The translations under genes were made by a program, and so were the position numbers. Shown one piece after another: positions 8,641 through 16,991 of a stretch of DNA of 64,000 bases. The stretch is from contig OZ245840.1 of assembly GCA_965228775.1 (NCBI GenBank), positions 1,178,001-1,242,000 of the forward strand. Direction: 5' to 3'. How positions within the stretch are numbered: the stretch's first letter is position 1; every line of letters begins with the position of its first letter. The notes under the pieces are model-generated. The model was given only the letters and a program-made list of their open reading frames with translations. It had not been told where the DNA came from and did no database searches. This DNA is from JANQMY01 sp965228775. Lineage in GTDB: Bacteria > Pseudomonadota > Alphaproteobacteria > JANQMY01.

Positions 8641-10089
8641 ATGTCATCGGGGAACGCCATCACCGCCGCCATCGAAAATGTGCTTGAATTAGACACAATC
8701 GCGGCTGACGTTGAAAAAAGTTCGAAAGCGGATATTCCCCTGATGCCCATCGGCGAGGCCGCAGATATGGGCCAGGCGCCGGACGGCACCCCTTTGTTCG
8801 ACCCGCGCGTTTTTGACAGTTATGAGTTCGCGCGCAACCCCTACCCCTATTACAAAATTTTGCGCGACCATTACCCGGTCTTTCATGACACGCTGCACAA
8901 TTGTTATTGGGTGACGCGCTACGACGACATCACCACCTGCTATTTCGACGATGAGGGGTACAACACAATCCCAAAGGGCTCGTCGAGCGGCGTGTTGGGC
9001 AATACTCAGCTAGAGCTGAGCGGTATTGAACACAAACGCCGGCGCAATTTGTATGGCCAGCATCTTGTGGGCCAGGCACTTAAGAACCGTCTGCCATCCA
9101 TCGAACGGCTCGCCCGCGAAACGATCGAGACCTGGGAAACGGTGGACGAAGACTGGTACGTCAAAAATAGCGACGGCACGCGCACGGTCGAGCTGGGCCG
9201 CGCCTTCGCCAATGAGTTTCCCATCCGCGTGGTCTGCGAAGTGCTGGGCTTCCCCCAAGAGGCACGGGGCCAATTCTACTATTGGTACAATTCCATGATG
9301 TCTGGCCTTGGCGGATCGGACACGCACCGGCAAGGGTTGGAAGCCCGCCAAGACCTTGAAGACTATCTAGAACCCATCGTTCAGGAGCGGCGGAAAAGCC
9401 CTACCTTCCTCTATGATGATGACGGCAAACCCATCGGCAAGGACATCATCACCAAGCTGTGTGAAGAAAAGATCGATGGAGACTATCTGTCGACGGAAGA
9501 AATCACGTCTAACGTGGCGTTAGTGGTTGGCGGTGGCGGCGAGACCACCCGCGGCGCGATCATGAATATGTGGTATCTGCTGTTGCAGCATCCGCCCCAA
9601 TTTGAAGAAGTGCTGGCCGATGAGGCCCTTTGGGACACGGCGTTTCACGAAACCTTGCGCCATTCCACACCCATCGGCGGGCAACCACGCCACAACACCT
9701 ATGATGTGGAACTGCACGGCGTGAAAATCCCGGCAGGATCGCTCGTGCAGATGGTGGATTTCTCGGCCAATCACGATGACCGCGTTTTCCAGAACCCGGA
9801 AGACTTCGACATTCACCGGCAAGACCTCTATAGCGGGAAAATCCTGCGCAGCGGCTTCCGCAAGGAAGGCAAGTGCAGCCACATGGCATTTGGCGTCGGC
9901 CCGCATCTATGCCCCGGTGCGTGGATTTCCCATCAGGAAGCGGTGCTCGGGTCGAAGATCCTGGCGCAGTATCTGAAAAATCCAAAAATCAACGTGGACC
10001 GCATGAAGAAAGACGTGGACGGCAAAAGTCTGGTGCCCATTGGCCTCATATCCGTGCGCGATTTGTGGATCGATTTCGAGGTCGCGTGA
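8641..10089 (+). CDS. Cytochrome P450 (intact haem loop)
   Basis: 482 aa. An N-terminal extension of ~60 residues precedes the P450 fold. I-helix GGGGETT, K-helix ETLRHS (ExxR), and haem loop FGVGPHLCPG with Cys about 424 are intact. GAGGTGAC precedes the ATG. Immediately followed by a cysteine-less paralogue, which it resembles in RYDD, NPYPYY/DPYPIL, GxHETT-like I-helix and YETLRHS segments. Likely a ferredoxin-dependent monooxygenase; substrate unknown. Confidence 0.92.
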   Translation: MSSGNAITAAIENVLELDTIAADVEKSSKADIPLMPIGEAADMGQAPDGTPLFDPRVFDSYEFARNPYPYYKILRDHYPVFHDTLHNCYWVTRYDDITTCYFDDEGYNTIPKGSSSGVLGNTQLELSGIEHKRRRNLYGQHLVGQALKNRLPSIERLARETIETWETVDEDWYVKNSDGTRTVELGRAFANEFPIRVVCEVLGFPQEARGQFYYWYNSMMSGLGGSDTHRQGLEARQDLEDYLEPIVQERRKSPTFLYDDDGKPIGKDIITKLCEEKIDGDYLSTEEITSNVALVVGGGGETTRGAIMNMWYLLLQHPPQFEEVLADEALWDTAFHETLRHSTPIGGQPRHNTYDVELHGVKIPAGSLVQMVDFSANHDDRVFQNPEDFDIHRQDLYSGKILRSGFRKEGKCSHMAFGVGPHLCPGAWISHQEAVLGSKILAQYLKNPKINVDRMKKDVDGKSLVPIGLISVRDLWIDFEVA

Positions 10090-11481
10090 TTGCTGATGTC
10101 AATGGACAAAGAAACGCAGACACCGGCCACCGCCAAGCAAGGCCAAAGCTTTTGGCAAGGCGATACAACGATCGGCAATAATGGTGTGGCCGCGGCCCCG
10201 CGCCAGATCAAAACGTCAATAGGCTATCGCTCATACGAAATCTATCAGCGCCAGCGCGTGCGCGACTCCACCGAAAAGCTGAAACCAAGCGATCTTGTCT
10301 CGGACGATTACCGGGTAGACCCCTACCCCATATTGGGAACGCTGCGCGAACACTACCCCTGTTACCGGGACTGGCTGGGGAACGCTTATTGGATCACCCG
10401 CTATGACGATGTGACGTCCATATTCGCGGACGATGCCAATTTCGAAACACGGTCCAAGCTCTGGCACTATGGGCTGGAAGGCTATGGACGCGATCTGCGA
10501 TCTGAGCTTCCTGTTCTGGAAGCACAAGCAGCCCGCACCGATCAGGGCATCGAAACAATCGCGCGGTCTATCACCACCGATCTTGCTGCGTCCGACGCCC
10601 CGGACCTTGCTGTGGATTTTGCCGCACGGCTTTCGGTGGAGTTATTGGCGCATACGCTTGATCTGCCTAAAGAGGACATCGGAAAGTTTGCCGGCCTCTA
10701 TTGGCGCTTGCAGCGCGGCGTGTCGTGGGAGCCCAAGGCGCAGGCCGACGGGCGGCAAGCCCTTCACGCATTGGCGGACTACATTGCGCCCTTGTTGGAC
10801 GCGCGGCGCAACAATCCGGGCGATGATGTTCTCTCCGCCATTGCCGCGCTTGAGTTGGAAGGTGGTTCGGCAACGGCTGCCGATGTGGTGACGACCCTAT
10901 TGGAGGGTGACCACGAGACACTGCAGGGCGCGTTCGCCAATCTGTGGTTCTTGTTGCTAACGCATCCAGACCAGCTCGCCCGCGTGCGGCAGGAACCACG
11001 CCTTCTAAAATACGCTTACTATGAAACCCTGCGCCATTCTGCGCCGGTCTTATCCGCCAAGCGATTTGCCCGGCATGAGGTGGAACGGTTCGGACAATTA
11101 CTGCCCGAAGGCGCATTGCTCATCTGTTCGGCGGCGGCGGCCAACCGCGACCCGCGCATTTTCGACAATCCAGATGAGTTTCAGATCGACCGGAAAGATG
11201 TGTGCCAACGGGAGCCCCGCGGCCAGTACAGGGCGGACGGCCTTGCCTCCGGCATCGCGTTTGGTCTGGGCAAGCCCAGCAAATATCCGGCACTGCCGGA
11301 AGACCGCCCGCGTTCACTGTACGCCCTAACACGGGACACCGTGATAACAGCGTCCCGCATATTGTTGGAAGAGTTTCCGGGCCTGCGTCTTGCCGACGGC
11401 GCATCGCCCCGCCTCGAGTCCTTGCGCGTCGGCGATATGCATACCTGTTGGCACCTGCCGGTAGTGTTGGGGAACAGCTAG
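10090..11481 (+). CDS. Cytochrome P450 homologue lacking the haem-ligating cysteine
   Basis: 463 aa counting from a TTG at 10090 that has GAGG 8 bases upstream (ATG at 10096 or 10102 are alternatives). The P450 scaffold is recognisable: DPYPILGTLREHYP, YWITRYDD, an I-helix EGDHETLQGA, K-helix YETLRHS, and NRDPRIFDNPDEFQIDR. At the haem loop the sequence reads FGLGKPSKYPALPED and continues into a normal L-helix; there is no Cys, nor the usual His/Arg before it, and the loop is several residues longer. Translation in other frames gives no haem motif, so it is not a simple frameshift. Starts immediately after the stop of the intact P450, hence coupled. Probably a non-catalytic partner, as for DnrQ/EryCII-like P450 homologues. 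Confidence 0.85.
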   Translation: MLMSMDKETQTPATAKQGQSFWQGDTTIGNNGVAAAPRQIKTSIGYRSYEIYQRQRVRDSTEKLKPSDLVSDDYRVDPYPILGTLREHYPCYRDWLGNAYWITRYDDVTSIFADDANFETRSKLWHYGLEGYGRDLRSELPVLEAQAARTDQGIETIARSITTDLAASDAPDLAVDFAARLSVELLAHTLDLPKEDIGKFAGLYWRLQRGVSWEPKAQADGRQALHALADYIAPLLDARRNNPGDDVLSAIAALELEGGSATAADVVTTLLEGDHETLQGAFANLWFLLLTHPDQLARVRQEPRLLKYAYYETLRHSAPVLSAKRFARHEVERFGQLLPEGALLICSAAAANRDPRIFDNPDEFQIDRKDVCQREPRGQYRADGLASGIAFGLGKPSKYPALPEDRPRSLYALTRDTVITASRILLEEFPGLRLADGASPRLESLRVGDMHTCWHLPVVLGNS

Positions 11482-11534
11482 ATCAGCGCTGAACTGAGCA
11501 GACGACTCATCGATTAGCTCCGTTTATCAACGGT

Positions 11535-11726
11535 CGTCATGCCAGGACTTGTTCCTGGCATCCAGTGAGCTCATGCGACGATAAACAATCATCTTCCGCT
11601 CTGGATCCCAGGAATTCGCATGAACGTTTCCACACAAATGAATTTCCAGTTCACCGTCCGGAAACGCAAGTAAGGCATTGGCACTTCCATTGGAATAGAA
11701 GTGCCTTTGCTCACCCTGGGATGACG
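11535..11726. repeat. Palindromic intergenic element, copy 2 (expanded)
   Basis: CGTCATGCCAGG (11535-11546) with CCTGGCATCCAGT forms one hairpin; CTGGATCCCAGG (11601-11612) and CCTGGGATGACG (11715-11726) form the other arm. It has the same four-part plan as 1957-2060, with about 100 bases of extra sequence inside the right arm. The 11482-11784 gap has no gene I can support. Confidence 0.65.
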
Positions 11727-11784
11727 CACGTTGTTTTCTAGCGATCTTAGGTGCAAAAAAATTTAAAGACCATTCTCTTGCTTT

Positions 11785-11804
11785 ATTTGCATAATTGCGC
11801 AAAT
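11785..11804. promoter_or_regulatory. Palindromic operator of the ArsR/BigR-like repressor
   Basis: ATTTGC-AT-AATT-GC-GCAAAT: a 20-base palindrome with only the two dinucleotides flanking AATT mismatched. It lies 9 bases before the ATG of the ArsR-family gene. ArsR/BigR repressors typically bind such AT-rich palindromes over their own promoters, so autoregulation of 11813-12995 is likely. Confidence 0.7.
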
Positions 11805-11812
11805 ATGCATTC

Positions 11813-12139
11813 ATGAAGCTTGATATCGCGCAAATGGAAGAAACGGCCGACGAGGTCAGCGGCTACATGAAGCTCTTGTCGTCACCGGGGCGGCTGATGG
11901 TGCTGTGCCAATTGGTAGAGGGGGAGATGTCGTCGGGCGCCTTATGCGACGCCGTCGGGATGAAGCCCCCCGCCATGTCCCAACAACTTTCCATCTTAAA
12001 GCGCGAAAACATCGTGCGTACACGGCGCGATGGACAGTCGATCTACTATTCCATCGCAGACCCCAACATCATGAAAATCATGATGTTTCTGTACGACACG
12101 TTCTGTGCGCCGAAAAACAAACAGAAAAGGAGAAAATGA
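11813..12139 (+). CDS. ArsR-family transcriptional repressor (BigR/SqrR-like)
   Basis: 108 aa winged-helix protein: LLSSPGRLMVLCQLVEGE, then SSGALCDAVGMKPPAMSQQL recognition region and GQSIYYSIAD wing. Two cysteines (in VLCQL and ALCDA, roughly residues 32 and 45) could form a redox switch as in BigR/SqrR-type persulfide sensors; a third Cys is near the C-terminus. It heads an operon with two YeeE/YedE genes (ATGA overlap with the next), the classical context for sulfide/persulfide-responsive ArsR repressors. ATG at 11813 preferred; ATG at 11795 would overlap the operator. Confidence 0.88.
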   Translation: MKLDIAQMEETADEVSGYMKLLSSPGRLMVLCQLVEGEMSSGALCDAVGMKPPAMSQQLSILKRENIVRTRRDGQSIYYSIADPNIMKIMMFLYDTFCAPKNKQKRRK

Positions 12140-12555
12140 TGCACGATTTTGCGCTCGCCACCATTGGCGGGGCCATGATTGGATTGGCCGCAACCTTATT
12201 GATGGCCGCCAACGGACGCATCATGGGTGTCAGCGGCATTGTGAGCCGCTTGCTCCCACCCCTTGCCGATGATTGGGGGTGGCGCTTGTCTTTCGTGCTG
12301 GGCGTTATTGCCGCGCCGATCGTCTTCGGCATGACCGGCGAAACTATCCCCTTCACGGTCACGGACAGCATGCCCCTGCTCATTAGTGCCGGGCTGATTG
12401 TCGGCGCCGGGACAGTGATCGGAAGCGGCTGCACGTCAGGTCATGGTGTGTGCGGATTGCCGAGATTTTCGGCCCGGTCCCTTGTAGCGACATGCGTCTT
12501 CATGGCGGTCGCCATGGTCACCGTGTTTGTGATGCGCCATGGATTGGGGAGCTAG
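12136..12555 (+). CDS. YeeE/YedE (DUF395) sulfur transport protein, half 1
   Basis: 139 aa, about four membrane helices, with the family motif GSGCTSGHGVCG near residues 95-106. YeeE/YedE family proteins import thiosulfate or related sulfur species, using conserved cysteines like the one in this motif. ATG at 12136 overlaps the stop of the repressor gene and follows AAAGGAG. The full-length transporter is here split over two adjacent genes, as in many proteobacteria. Confidence 0.9.
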   Translation: MMHDFALATIGGAMIGLAATLLMAANGRIMGVSGIVSRLLPPLADDWGWRLSFVLGVIAAPIVFGMTGETIPFTVTDSMPLLISAGLIVGAGTVIGSGCTSGHGVCGLPRFSARSLVATCVFMAVAMVTVFVMRHGLGS

Positions 12556-12560
12556 TCATT

Positions 12561-12995
12561 ATGAAACATGTTTCCGTCTTTCTGATTGGCTTGTTGTTTG
12601 GCTTGGGGTTGGTTATTTCAGGCATGATCAACCCCGCCAAGGTACTTGGGTTTCTGGACATATCGGGGGATTGGGACGCAAGCCTTGCCTTCGTGATGGG
12701 GGGCGCGGTGCTGGTCAATCTCATCGGGTATCGGGTGGTTACGAGACGATCTCATCCCTTGTTTGAATCAAGCTTCGCCATACCCACCCGCAGCGGCATC
12801 GACATTCAGCTCATCGCTGGGTCTGCCCTTTTCGGCATGGGCTGGGGGCTTGTTGGATTCTGCCCGGGTCCGGCATTGGCCTCGCTGGGCGCTGCCCCGC
12901 AGCAATCAGTTGCTTTCGTTGGAGCCATGTTGATTGGCATGCTTGCAACACGTTCGATAAATGCCGGGGGACTTCGTCCGCGTTCTGTGTCTTAA
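12561..12995 (+). CDS. YeeE/YedE (DUF395) sulfur transport protein, half 2
   Basis: 144 aa membrane protein. GLVISGMINPAKVLGFLD near the N-terminus and GFCPGPALASLG near residue 105 are the second signature of the YeeE/YedE family. It starts five bases after the first half and presumably forms the complete pore with it. Confidence 0.9.
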   Translation: MKHVSVFLIGLLFGLGLVISGMINPAKVLGFLDISGDWDASLAFVMGGAVLVNLIGYRVVTRRSHPLFESSFAIPTRSGIDIQLIAGSALFGMGWGLVGFCPGPALASLGAAPQQSVAFVGAMLIGMLATRSINAGGLRPRSVS

Positions 12996-13028
12996 TTTCG
13001 GAAAGTCAGGTGTGCCACAGAGGGCCGG

Positions 13029-14102
13029 ATGGATTACGCAGAAGCGCTTCATAAAATTGAGACTTGGGACGGCAGGCTATTCAGATCGATCAAGCTGCCC
13101 CCTTGGCAAACTGGATTGTGTTTGTTCCTGATACTGGCCGCGTTCTATTTCGTGAGCGTCGGCATCCTTAATCTTCCCGCCCTCGACAATCTGTATCACG
13201 ACGCTTTTCCGTTTTGGCATGAAGTCGATACGGTCGTGATCGTCTGTCTTGTCGCGGCCTACACTTATGCATCCGAAATTTATGTCCAACGTGGAAATCT
13301 TGAAGACATCAAAGCCCTTATTGTAAAAGTACCAGAAAATCAGTACGGAAATGATATCTCAAACCTTGTCAATCGGCTCTCAAGACGCGCACGCATTGCG
13401 ACCTTGGTGGGCACACTGATTGGGCTGACATATGTATTCTTGTTTACCGGGTCCGGCGTGGTTCTGGTCAGCAAGGGGAAAATCGAAGTCTTTGTTGTCT
13501 TTGCATTTGCGGTTTTCCCCTTCTTGTTTGGCCGCACCGCCAAAATTCTGGCCGTGCGCAACCCACTACTGGTGTTGTTTCGGCATCAATATGGCGATGC
13601 AATACAGATAGACGTGTTGGAACGAGACGCCTATCGGCCCTTTGTTCGGATCGGGCTGCGGGCCGCGTTGAGATGGCTGGTTCTGTTCGCAATCCTTACC
13701 GTTCTTTTGATTGACGAAGGAAACAACAGGACCATGTTTGGGCAATTGCCCATGGTTTTCTTGCTCGTGACGATGTCCGTTATCGTGGCCACGATTGAGT
13801 TTTTGATCCCCTTACTGGCGGCAAGACAACTCATCAAACGCGAGAAAGAAAGAGAAACTGAATGGGTGGTGCAGGCGACAAAGGAAATGCGTTCCGTGCT
13901 GAAAGCCTCATCGGCCGATCCAACCGCACGAACCAGCCGTCTCTCGGATCTATTGGCCTACAAACGCGAACTTGATTCCATGTCTGACTGGCCCGTGGAC
14001 CTGCCCGACATTGGACGTTTTTTCGTATACTTGCTGATCCCCGTTCTTTCTTGGTTTGGCGGCGCGGGCGCGCAAATCATGCTTGAAGGATTGTTGCAGT
14101 AG
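13029..14102 (+). CDS. Multi-pass membrane protein, unknown
   Basis: 357 aa with about six hydrophobic segments (near residues 28-48, 66-84, 122-145, 152-172, 208-228, 238-260) and one at the C-terminus (330-350), plus a charged cytosolic stretch (about 262-325). A weak GGGCCGG precedes the ATG. It follows the sulfur operon by 33 bases but shows no sulfur-related motif. I do not recognise the family. Confidence 0.6.
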   Translation: MDYAEALHKIETWDGRLFRSIKLPPWQTGLCLFLILAAFYFVSVGILNLPALDNLYHDAFPFWHEVDTVVIVCLVAAYTYASEIYVQRGNLEDIKALIVKVPENQYGNDISNLVNRLSRRARIATLVGTLIGLTYVFLFTGSGVVLVSKGKIEVFVVFAFAVFPFLFGRTAKILAVRNPLLVLFRHQYGDAIQIDVLERDAYRPFVRIGLRAALRWLVLFAILTVLLIDEGNNRTMFGQLPMVFLLVTMSVIVATIEFLIPLLAARQLIKREKERETEWVVQATKEMRSVLKASSADPTARTSRLSDLLAYKRELDSMSDWPVDLPDIGRFFVYLLIPVLSWFGGAGAQIMLEGLLQ

Positions 14103-14109
14103 AAGGGAT

Positions 14110-14499
14110 CTACAGCACCAACTGAGACTGCGTAATGATGGCGGCGGGTTTGCCATCTTCGCGAAACAGCTTGGTCTGCCAGACAGAAAGGCGCCGCCCC
14201 ACATTGACCGGCGTGGTCTCCGCCGTGACGGTGGCCCCTTCCGGTACGGCGCGCAAGAAATTGGTTTTGCTTTCGATAGTGGTCGTGCCGTTTGCTCCTT
14301 CGGGCAAGTTCAATGAAGCCGCAATTGCGCCCAACGTATCGGCGAAAGCCATCATGGCACCGCCATGCATGATGTTGTTTGTGGTGCAAAGGTCTGAGCG
14401 AACCGTCAGATGACCGACGACTTTTTCCTTTGTGGCTTCCTTAACTTCAACACCCATCAGTTTTGAAAACGGCATGAAGTCGGCAAGATTATCGGTCAT
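14110..14499 (-). CDS. PaaI-family hotdog thioesterase
   Basis: 129 aa single hotdog domain with the PaaI-type motif NIMHGGAMMAFADTLG. It hydrolyses acyl-CoA (often aryl-CoA) thioesters. It is the last gene of a minus-strand group that also contains a GST and a gamma-carbonic-anhydrase-like protein; it ends seven bases from the convergent membrane protein gene. Confidence 0.88.
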   Translation of the reverse strand: MTDNLADFMPFSKLMGVEVKEATKEKVVGHLTVRSDLCTTNNIMHGGAMMAFADTLGAIAASLNLPEGANGTTTIESKTNFLRAVPEGATVTAETTPVNVGRRLSVWQTKLFREDGKPAAIITQSQLVL

Positions 14500-14508
14500 G
14501 TAAAACCC

Positions 14509-15153
14509 TTACTCGAGAATGTCTTCTGTGGTCCAACGTGTTGCGCGCGCACTTTCGCGTTGAGCGATCGTGCTCATCCACTTCTTCAATGGCAATAGCC
14601 GGTCGAAGATCATGCGGCCCTCGGGCGTCAGCTGAACAGCCCGCAAGATGCTGTACATAAAGACATCCGCGAGAGAAAAGCGATTACCTGCAAGGTAATG
14701 CGCTTCTTCCAAACGATTGCTGACAATCGTCATTTGATAAGCAATCGTGGGCAGCGCCTTTTGAATAAGATCTTCACGCGGCGTGCCCCCCATCATCGGC
14801 ACCACCAAGCGCGGCAATACCAACCCGTTCTCCGTAGTGGGAAAAACATATGCATTGGCGATTGAGAGCCATTGGCTCATTCGCGCCCTCTCAAGCGGAT
14901 CAGAGGGCTGAAGCGCGCCATCTCCATACACATCATCTATGTACTGACAGATCGCCACTGTCTCGTAGAGCATATGGCCATCGATTTCCACAGCCGGTGT
15001 TTTTTGGAAGGGATGGCGTGCACGATGTTCGTCCGCCTCCGCATGGGTCGGAATGTTTTCCCAAGCAAGACCAGCCTCTTCCGCCGTCATGGCAGCGATC
15101 CGGCCATAGGTCGAAATGACCGGCGCGTAGATTTTGAGCACAGGCAAGGCCAT
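14509..15153 (-). CDS. Glutathione S-transferase family protein
   Basis: 214 aa. The N-terminal thioredoxin-like half includes PAVEIDGHMLYETVAICQYID (cis-Pro and the Glu-Thr that binds the gamma-glutamyl group), and the C-terminal half is helical with FSLADVFM. ATG at 15153 starts one base after the stop of the upstream gene; a TTG at 15168 is a poorer alternative. Substrate unknown. Confidence 0.9.
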   Translation of the reverse strand: MALPVLKIYAPVISTYGRIAAMTAEEAGLAWENIPTHAEADEHRARHPFQKTPAVEIDGHMLYETVAICQYIDDVYGDGALQPSDPLERARMSQWLSIANAYVFPTTENGLVLPRLVVPMMGGTPREDLIQKALPTIAYQMTIVSNRLEEAHYLAGNRFSLADVFMYSILRAVQLTPEGRMIFDRLLPLKKWMSTIAQRESARATRWTTEDILE

Positions 15154-15154
15154 A

Positions 15155-15694
15155 TCAACTTTCTGCAAGCTGACGCACTTGTTCCGGGCTCAGCCGTTCC
15201 ACACCTTCCGCATAGTTCAGTGCAATACGATGGTAGAACTTGGCGTTCATGGCGTTGGCCTTACCATTGTCGCGTGTCGCCACAAGCTTCGCGGGCACGC
15301 CGGCAATGACAGAATTCTCAGGGAACTCCGCCCCTTCCGTCACGATCGCATGCCCTGCCACAATCGAATTGGCACCGATCTTCGCGCCATCCATGATGGT
15401 GGAGTTAATCCCAATCAAGCAGCGGTCACCGATGACGCAACCATGAAGGGTCACATGATGCGTTATGGAACAGTCTTCCCCAACAATGGTGGGGGAGGCA
15501 TTGCCCACATGAACCATCACAAAATCCTGAATGTTGGTGCGTGCACCAATGCGGATTTCATACATTTCAGACCGCATGACCACATAAGGCCAGACCGAAG
15601 CGCCCTCGCCGATCTGAACCTTGCCGTGGATAAGGGCCGTATCGTGGATGAACGCAGGGTTATCCAGCGTTACGTCGGGACCAATATGAGGCAT
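15155..15694 (-). CDS. Gamma-carbonic-anhydrase-like left-handed beta-helix protein
   Basis: 179 aa. Hexapeptide repeats form a left-handed beta-helix: VWPYVVMRSEM, NIQDFVMVHVG, ITHHVTLHGC. The His residues of VHVG and THHVTLHG are in the positions of the zinc ligands of the YrdA/PaaY group, so metal binding is likely; these proteins are carbonic anhydrases or CoA thioesterases. Its stop nearly touches the GST start, indicating one operon. Confidence 0.9.
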   Translation of the reverse strand: MPHIGPDVTLDNPAFIHDTALIHGKVQIGEGASVWPYVVMRSEMYEIRIGARTNIQDFVMVHVGNASPTIVGEDCSITHHVTLHGCVIGDRCLIGINSTIMDGAKIGANSIVAGHAIVTEGAEFPENSVIAGVPAKLVATRDNGKANAMNAKFYHRIALNYAEGVERLSPEQVRQLAES

Positions 15695-15793
15695 GATTTG
15701 AATTCCAGTGTTTCTCGAAACTTAAGGGATTGCGAAGCATGACGCATCCCGCAAATACTGCCGAAATGTCACCCCAAAAAGCCAGGCCAAAAT

Positions 15794-16972
15794 TTAGTGC
15801 GGATAGCGTTCCAAATGCTGGCGCAGCAGATCCTTGCCATAATCATTGCCATTAGGGGTGCGGACAACCGTATGAATATGGTCCCTGGTCGGACGATCGG
15901 GTCCGGGAAGAGCGATCGGTTTTTGATGATCGAACTCAATAAGGATGACGGGGCTGTGGAACCGGTAATAGAAGACCGCTTCCGGATCGGTCTCGCCGAT
16001 CCAGGCGAAATAGGTCTCATCCCAATGACGCAGAATTTCCGTCATCTTATGTGCGGCATGGCCTGACCGCATGGTTCCCACATACAAACGTATCAACTGC
16101 CGCGCCTGGCTCTGCAGTTCCGGGGAGAGGTCGGAAAGCTTGACGCCTTCATATGGAACAACCGCGTTATCGCTAAATAACTCTCCGTGATTTTCGTTAT
16201 CCGTCTTGGGCGCCCGCAGAATTGCTTTCTCGCGTTGCTCCGGCGGCAGAGCATTAATCAAAGCAAGGCCGTCTGCCTCTTCTGCACGTAAGACTTCCGT
16301 GCCCTCATAACGCCCTGATGCCGCAACAGGCGGTTCCGACCCCATGAATGTGGGCGTCATGACCACTTGATCGCGCAATACGAAGAAATTGATCACCAAA
16401 TGATGGCCATCGATCTGCCATCCCCAGGGCTCTACTTCTGACGGGCGGCCCATGATCGTCAACCAATAGCGCTTTTCGCCATAACCCGGCGCGTTGTCGA
16501 GAAGGTCCGCCAGATGACCTTCCAGGCGCATGATATTCACCGCTGTTTCAAACCCTCTTGGGCTCAAACTGCGGGCGAGCAACAGTAGCGCCGCCGTGGA
16601 TTGACGGCTGTCCAGTTCAAGAAACCCAACACCTTGCCGTGTGCTCAGATGAATATTGGCCCAACGCCGCCATTCCGGATCGTCAACGGGAAATGTCAGA
16701 CGCGCACGTTGCTCTTCCGACAGTGACTCAATAAACGTTCGAGCCGCCTCAACGATTGGGTAGGTGCTGACACCAGTTGCACGAAGGGGAAACAACCCTT
16801 CGCGCGGCGTTCCATCGGTGGTCACCCCCACAAATGGATCGCGCAACATGATGTTCTCGATATGCGGCCAAATGAGCCGGGACGTTTCAACCGGCTTCCA
16901 TATGGCAAACCCGGTAACCGCACCGGCAATGATCAATAGAGCCGCAACAATTCGGATACTCCAACGCAACAT
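15794..16972 (-). CDS. DUF3500-type exported or membrane-anchored protein
   Basis: 392 aa with an uncleaved-looking N-terminal TM segment or signal (residues 6-24). The segments EPWGWQIDGHHLVINFFV, VMTPTFMGSEP and a C-terminal ETYFAWIG, FYYRFHSPVILIEFDHQ are characteristic of DUF3500. The function of this family is not established; conserved His and acidic residues suggest a metalloenzyme. Confidence 0.8.
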   Translation of the reverse strand: MLRWSIRIVAALLIIAGAVTGFAIWKPVETSRLIWPHIENIMLRDPFVGVTTDGTPREGLFPLRATGVSTYPIVEAARTFIESLSEEQRARLTFPVDDPEWRRWANIHLSTRQGVGFLELDSRQSTAALLLLARSLSPRGFETAVNIMRLEGHLADLLDNAPGYGEKRYWLTIMGRPSEVEPWGWQIDGHHLVINFFVLRDQVVMTPTFMGSEPPVAASGRYEGTEVLRAEEADGLALINALPPEQREKAILRAPKTDNENHGELFSDNAVVPYEGVKLSDLSPELQSQARQLIRLYVGTMRSGHAAHKMTEILRHWDETYFAWIGETDPEAVFYYRFHSPVILIEFDHQKPIALPGPDRPTRDHIHTVVRTPNGNDYGKDLLRQHLERYPH

Positions 16973-16991
16973 ATGAGCGATCCTGGCAAAC

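Noticed and set aside
11250..11340. Loss of the P450 cysteine explained by a sequencing frameshift
   Set aside because: The frame continues into a normal L-helix and C-terminus, and the other two frames contain no F-x-x-G-x-x-x-C-x-G motif.
11905..12555. Long plus-strand frame overlapping the ArsR gene, ending in the YeeE sequence
   Set aside because: Only the part from ATG 12136 looks like protein of the YeeE family; the upstream part is an out-of-frame reading of the ArsR gene.
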